Part shown: positions 63,458 through 64,000 of the stretch, piece after piece
How the letters are laid out: every line of letters starts with the position of its first letter
How positions within the stretch are numbered: position 1 is the stretch's first letter
NCBI RefSeq assembly: GCF_030295385.1
Contig: NZ_AP027079.1
Location: 2,046,001-2,110,000, forward strand
Direction: 5' to 3'
Origin: Geothrix oryzae
GTDB taxonomy: Bacteria; Acidobacteriota; Holophagae; Holophagales; Holophagaceae
Length of the DNA stretch: 64,000 nt
Notes under the pieces: model-generated
Database searches by the model: none
What the model was told of the DNA's origin: nothing
Seen by the model: only the letters and a program-made list of their open reading frames with translations
Made by a program: the position numbers and the translations under genes

Positions 63458-64000
63458 CTAGCGGAACAGCTCCGTCAGCTTGATGCCGCCTCCCCCCTCG
63501 CTGCCCCCCGCCAGGACCACTTCGCCCGAGAGCAGGCGGGTCGCCGTGTGGCGATAGCGGGTGGTCAGCGAGGAAGTCAGCAGCGTGGCCTGGCCCCGGG
63601 CCAGGTCGATCACCTCGAGGGTGGCGGAGGCCAGGGAGCCCTCGCCGACCGTCCGTCCCCCGGCCAGCAGGACGCGCCCGTCCGTGAGGAGGGTCGCCGT
63701 ATGGTGGCTCCGGGGCCGGAGCATGGCTCCCGCAAGGGTGAACGCGCCGGTGACAGGATCGTAGATCTCCAGGGAGGTGGACACATCCGTGTTCGGAAGG
63801 TCCGGCGTGGTGCCTCCGGCGATCAGGATCCGGCCATCGGGAAGCGGGGTGGCCGTGTGCCCGTACCGGGCCTGGGCCATGGCTCCCGTGGGAGAGAAGG
63901 TGCCCGTGGCGGGATCGAAGAGCTCGGCGGAGGCCCAGGTCAGTTCCTGGCAGCCGAAGAGGCAGGTGCTGTTCCTCCCGCCGGCGATGAGGAGCTTCCC
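63458..64000 (-). CDS. Kelch-repeat beta-propeller protein (5' end outside window)
   Basis: The last 180 codons of a minus-strand gene; the frame is open to the window edge and no stop interrupts it, so the ATG at 63880 is internal. Kelch-type repeats recur about every 50 residues: KLLIAGG, then RYGHTATPLPDGRILIAGG, SHHTATLLTDGRVLLAGG and RHTATRLLSGEVVLAGG, each with the Tyr/His-x-Ala-Thr...Gly-Gly pattern, and DPATGTF/DPVTGAF blade ends. Such proteins are usually secreted; the signal peptide would lie beyond base 64000. Confidence 0.85.
   Translation of the reverse strand, partial: GKLLIAGGRNSTCLFGCQELTWASAELFDPATGTFSPTGAMAQARYGHTATPLPDGRILIAGGTTPDLPNTDVSTSLEIYDPVTGAFTLAGAMLRPRSHHTATLLTDGRVLLAGGRTVGEGSLASATLEVIDLARGQATLLTSSLTTRYRHTATRLLSGEVVLAGGSEGGGGIKLTELFR

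Overview
The window is G+C-rich chromosomal DNA, densely packed with genes, from a Gram-negative bacterium. An outer-membrane barrel protein, a lipoprotein, a TonB-like protein, flagellar FliL/FliN, ferredoxin-dependent 2-oxoacid oxidoreductase genes and DUF4388/wHTH proteins together fit an anaerobic Acidobacteriota of the Holophagae (Geothrix-like) type. That placement is inference from gene content. There is no phage, insertion sequence, CRISPR array or clear island.

Layout. 1-5 kb: the 5' part of mraZ with a five-fold operator, then HIT hydrolase, trmL, a B12-binding protein, radA and two unknowns. 5-8 kb: a methyltransferase and a long nitronate monooxygenase-like protein. 8-19 kb: a divergent branched-chain amino acid supercluster. 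leuA - small ORF - leuB - leader peptide - ilvD - ilvB - ilvN - ilvC runs on the minus strand, and lysR-leuC-leuD runs on the plus strand, with an A/T-rich T-N11-A operator between them. 19-35 kb: yicC, DUF1684, threonine aldolase, a small regulator with a 14-bp-arm operator and a membrane partner, uppP, a NatAB-type exporter, yvcK, DUF4388, a TonB-like protein, ahpF/ahpC, truA and HU. 34.7-46 kb: fliL, fliN, a ThiD-like kinase, a CDF transporter, a HerA-like ATPase, dusB, rho, a hydrolase, sixA, a double-hotdog thioesterase and a DECD-box RNA helicase. 47-57 kb: an outer-membrane barrel, PBP1A, nadK, a two-polypeptide 2-oxoacid:ferredoxin oxidoreductase, a Cys-cluster small protein, terC, truB and rbfA. 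57-64 kb: a methyltransferase, pgk, tpiA, a zinc-ribbon protein, a lipoprotein, DAHP synthase with a possible leader ORF, secG, tRNA-Leu(GAG) and a truncated Kelch-type protein.

Most genes are housekeeping. The most interesting signals are non-genic. (1) The tetranucleotide ACGT is almost absent from the whole window: one copy was found by eye, and Asp/Asn/Tyr/His codons before Val switch to NAT, as if ACGT were methylated and deaminated or counter-selected. (2) A candidate Ile/Val/Leu-rich leader peptide with a strong hairpin lies inside the leu-ilv supraoperon. (3) A 42-residue ORF is wedged between leuA and leuB with coupled start and stop codons. (4) Several clean operators are visible: MraZ boxes, a LysR box, a 14-bp-arm palindrome over a regulator start, and a palindrome over a -35 box. 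(5) Structured RNA candidates sit upstream of the DUF4388 gene and the DAHP synthase gene.
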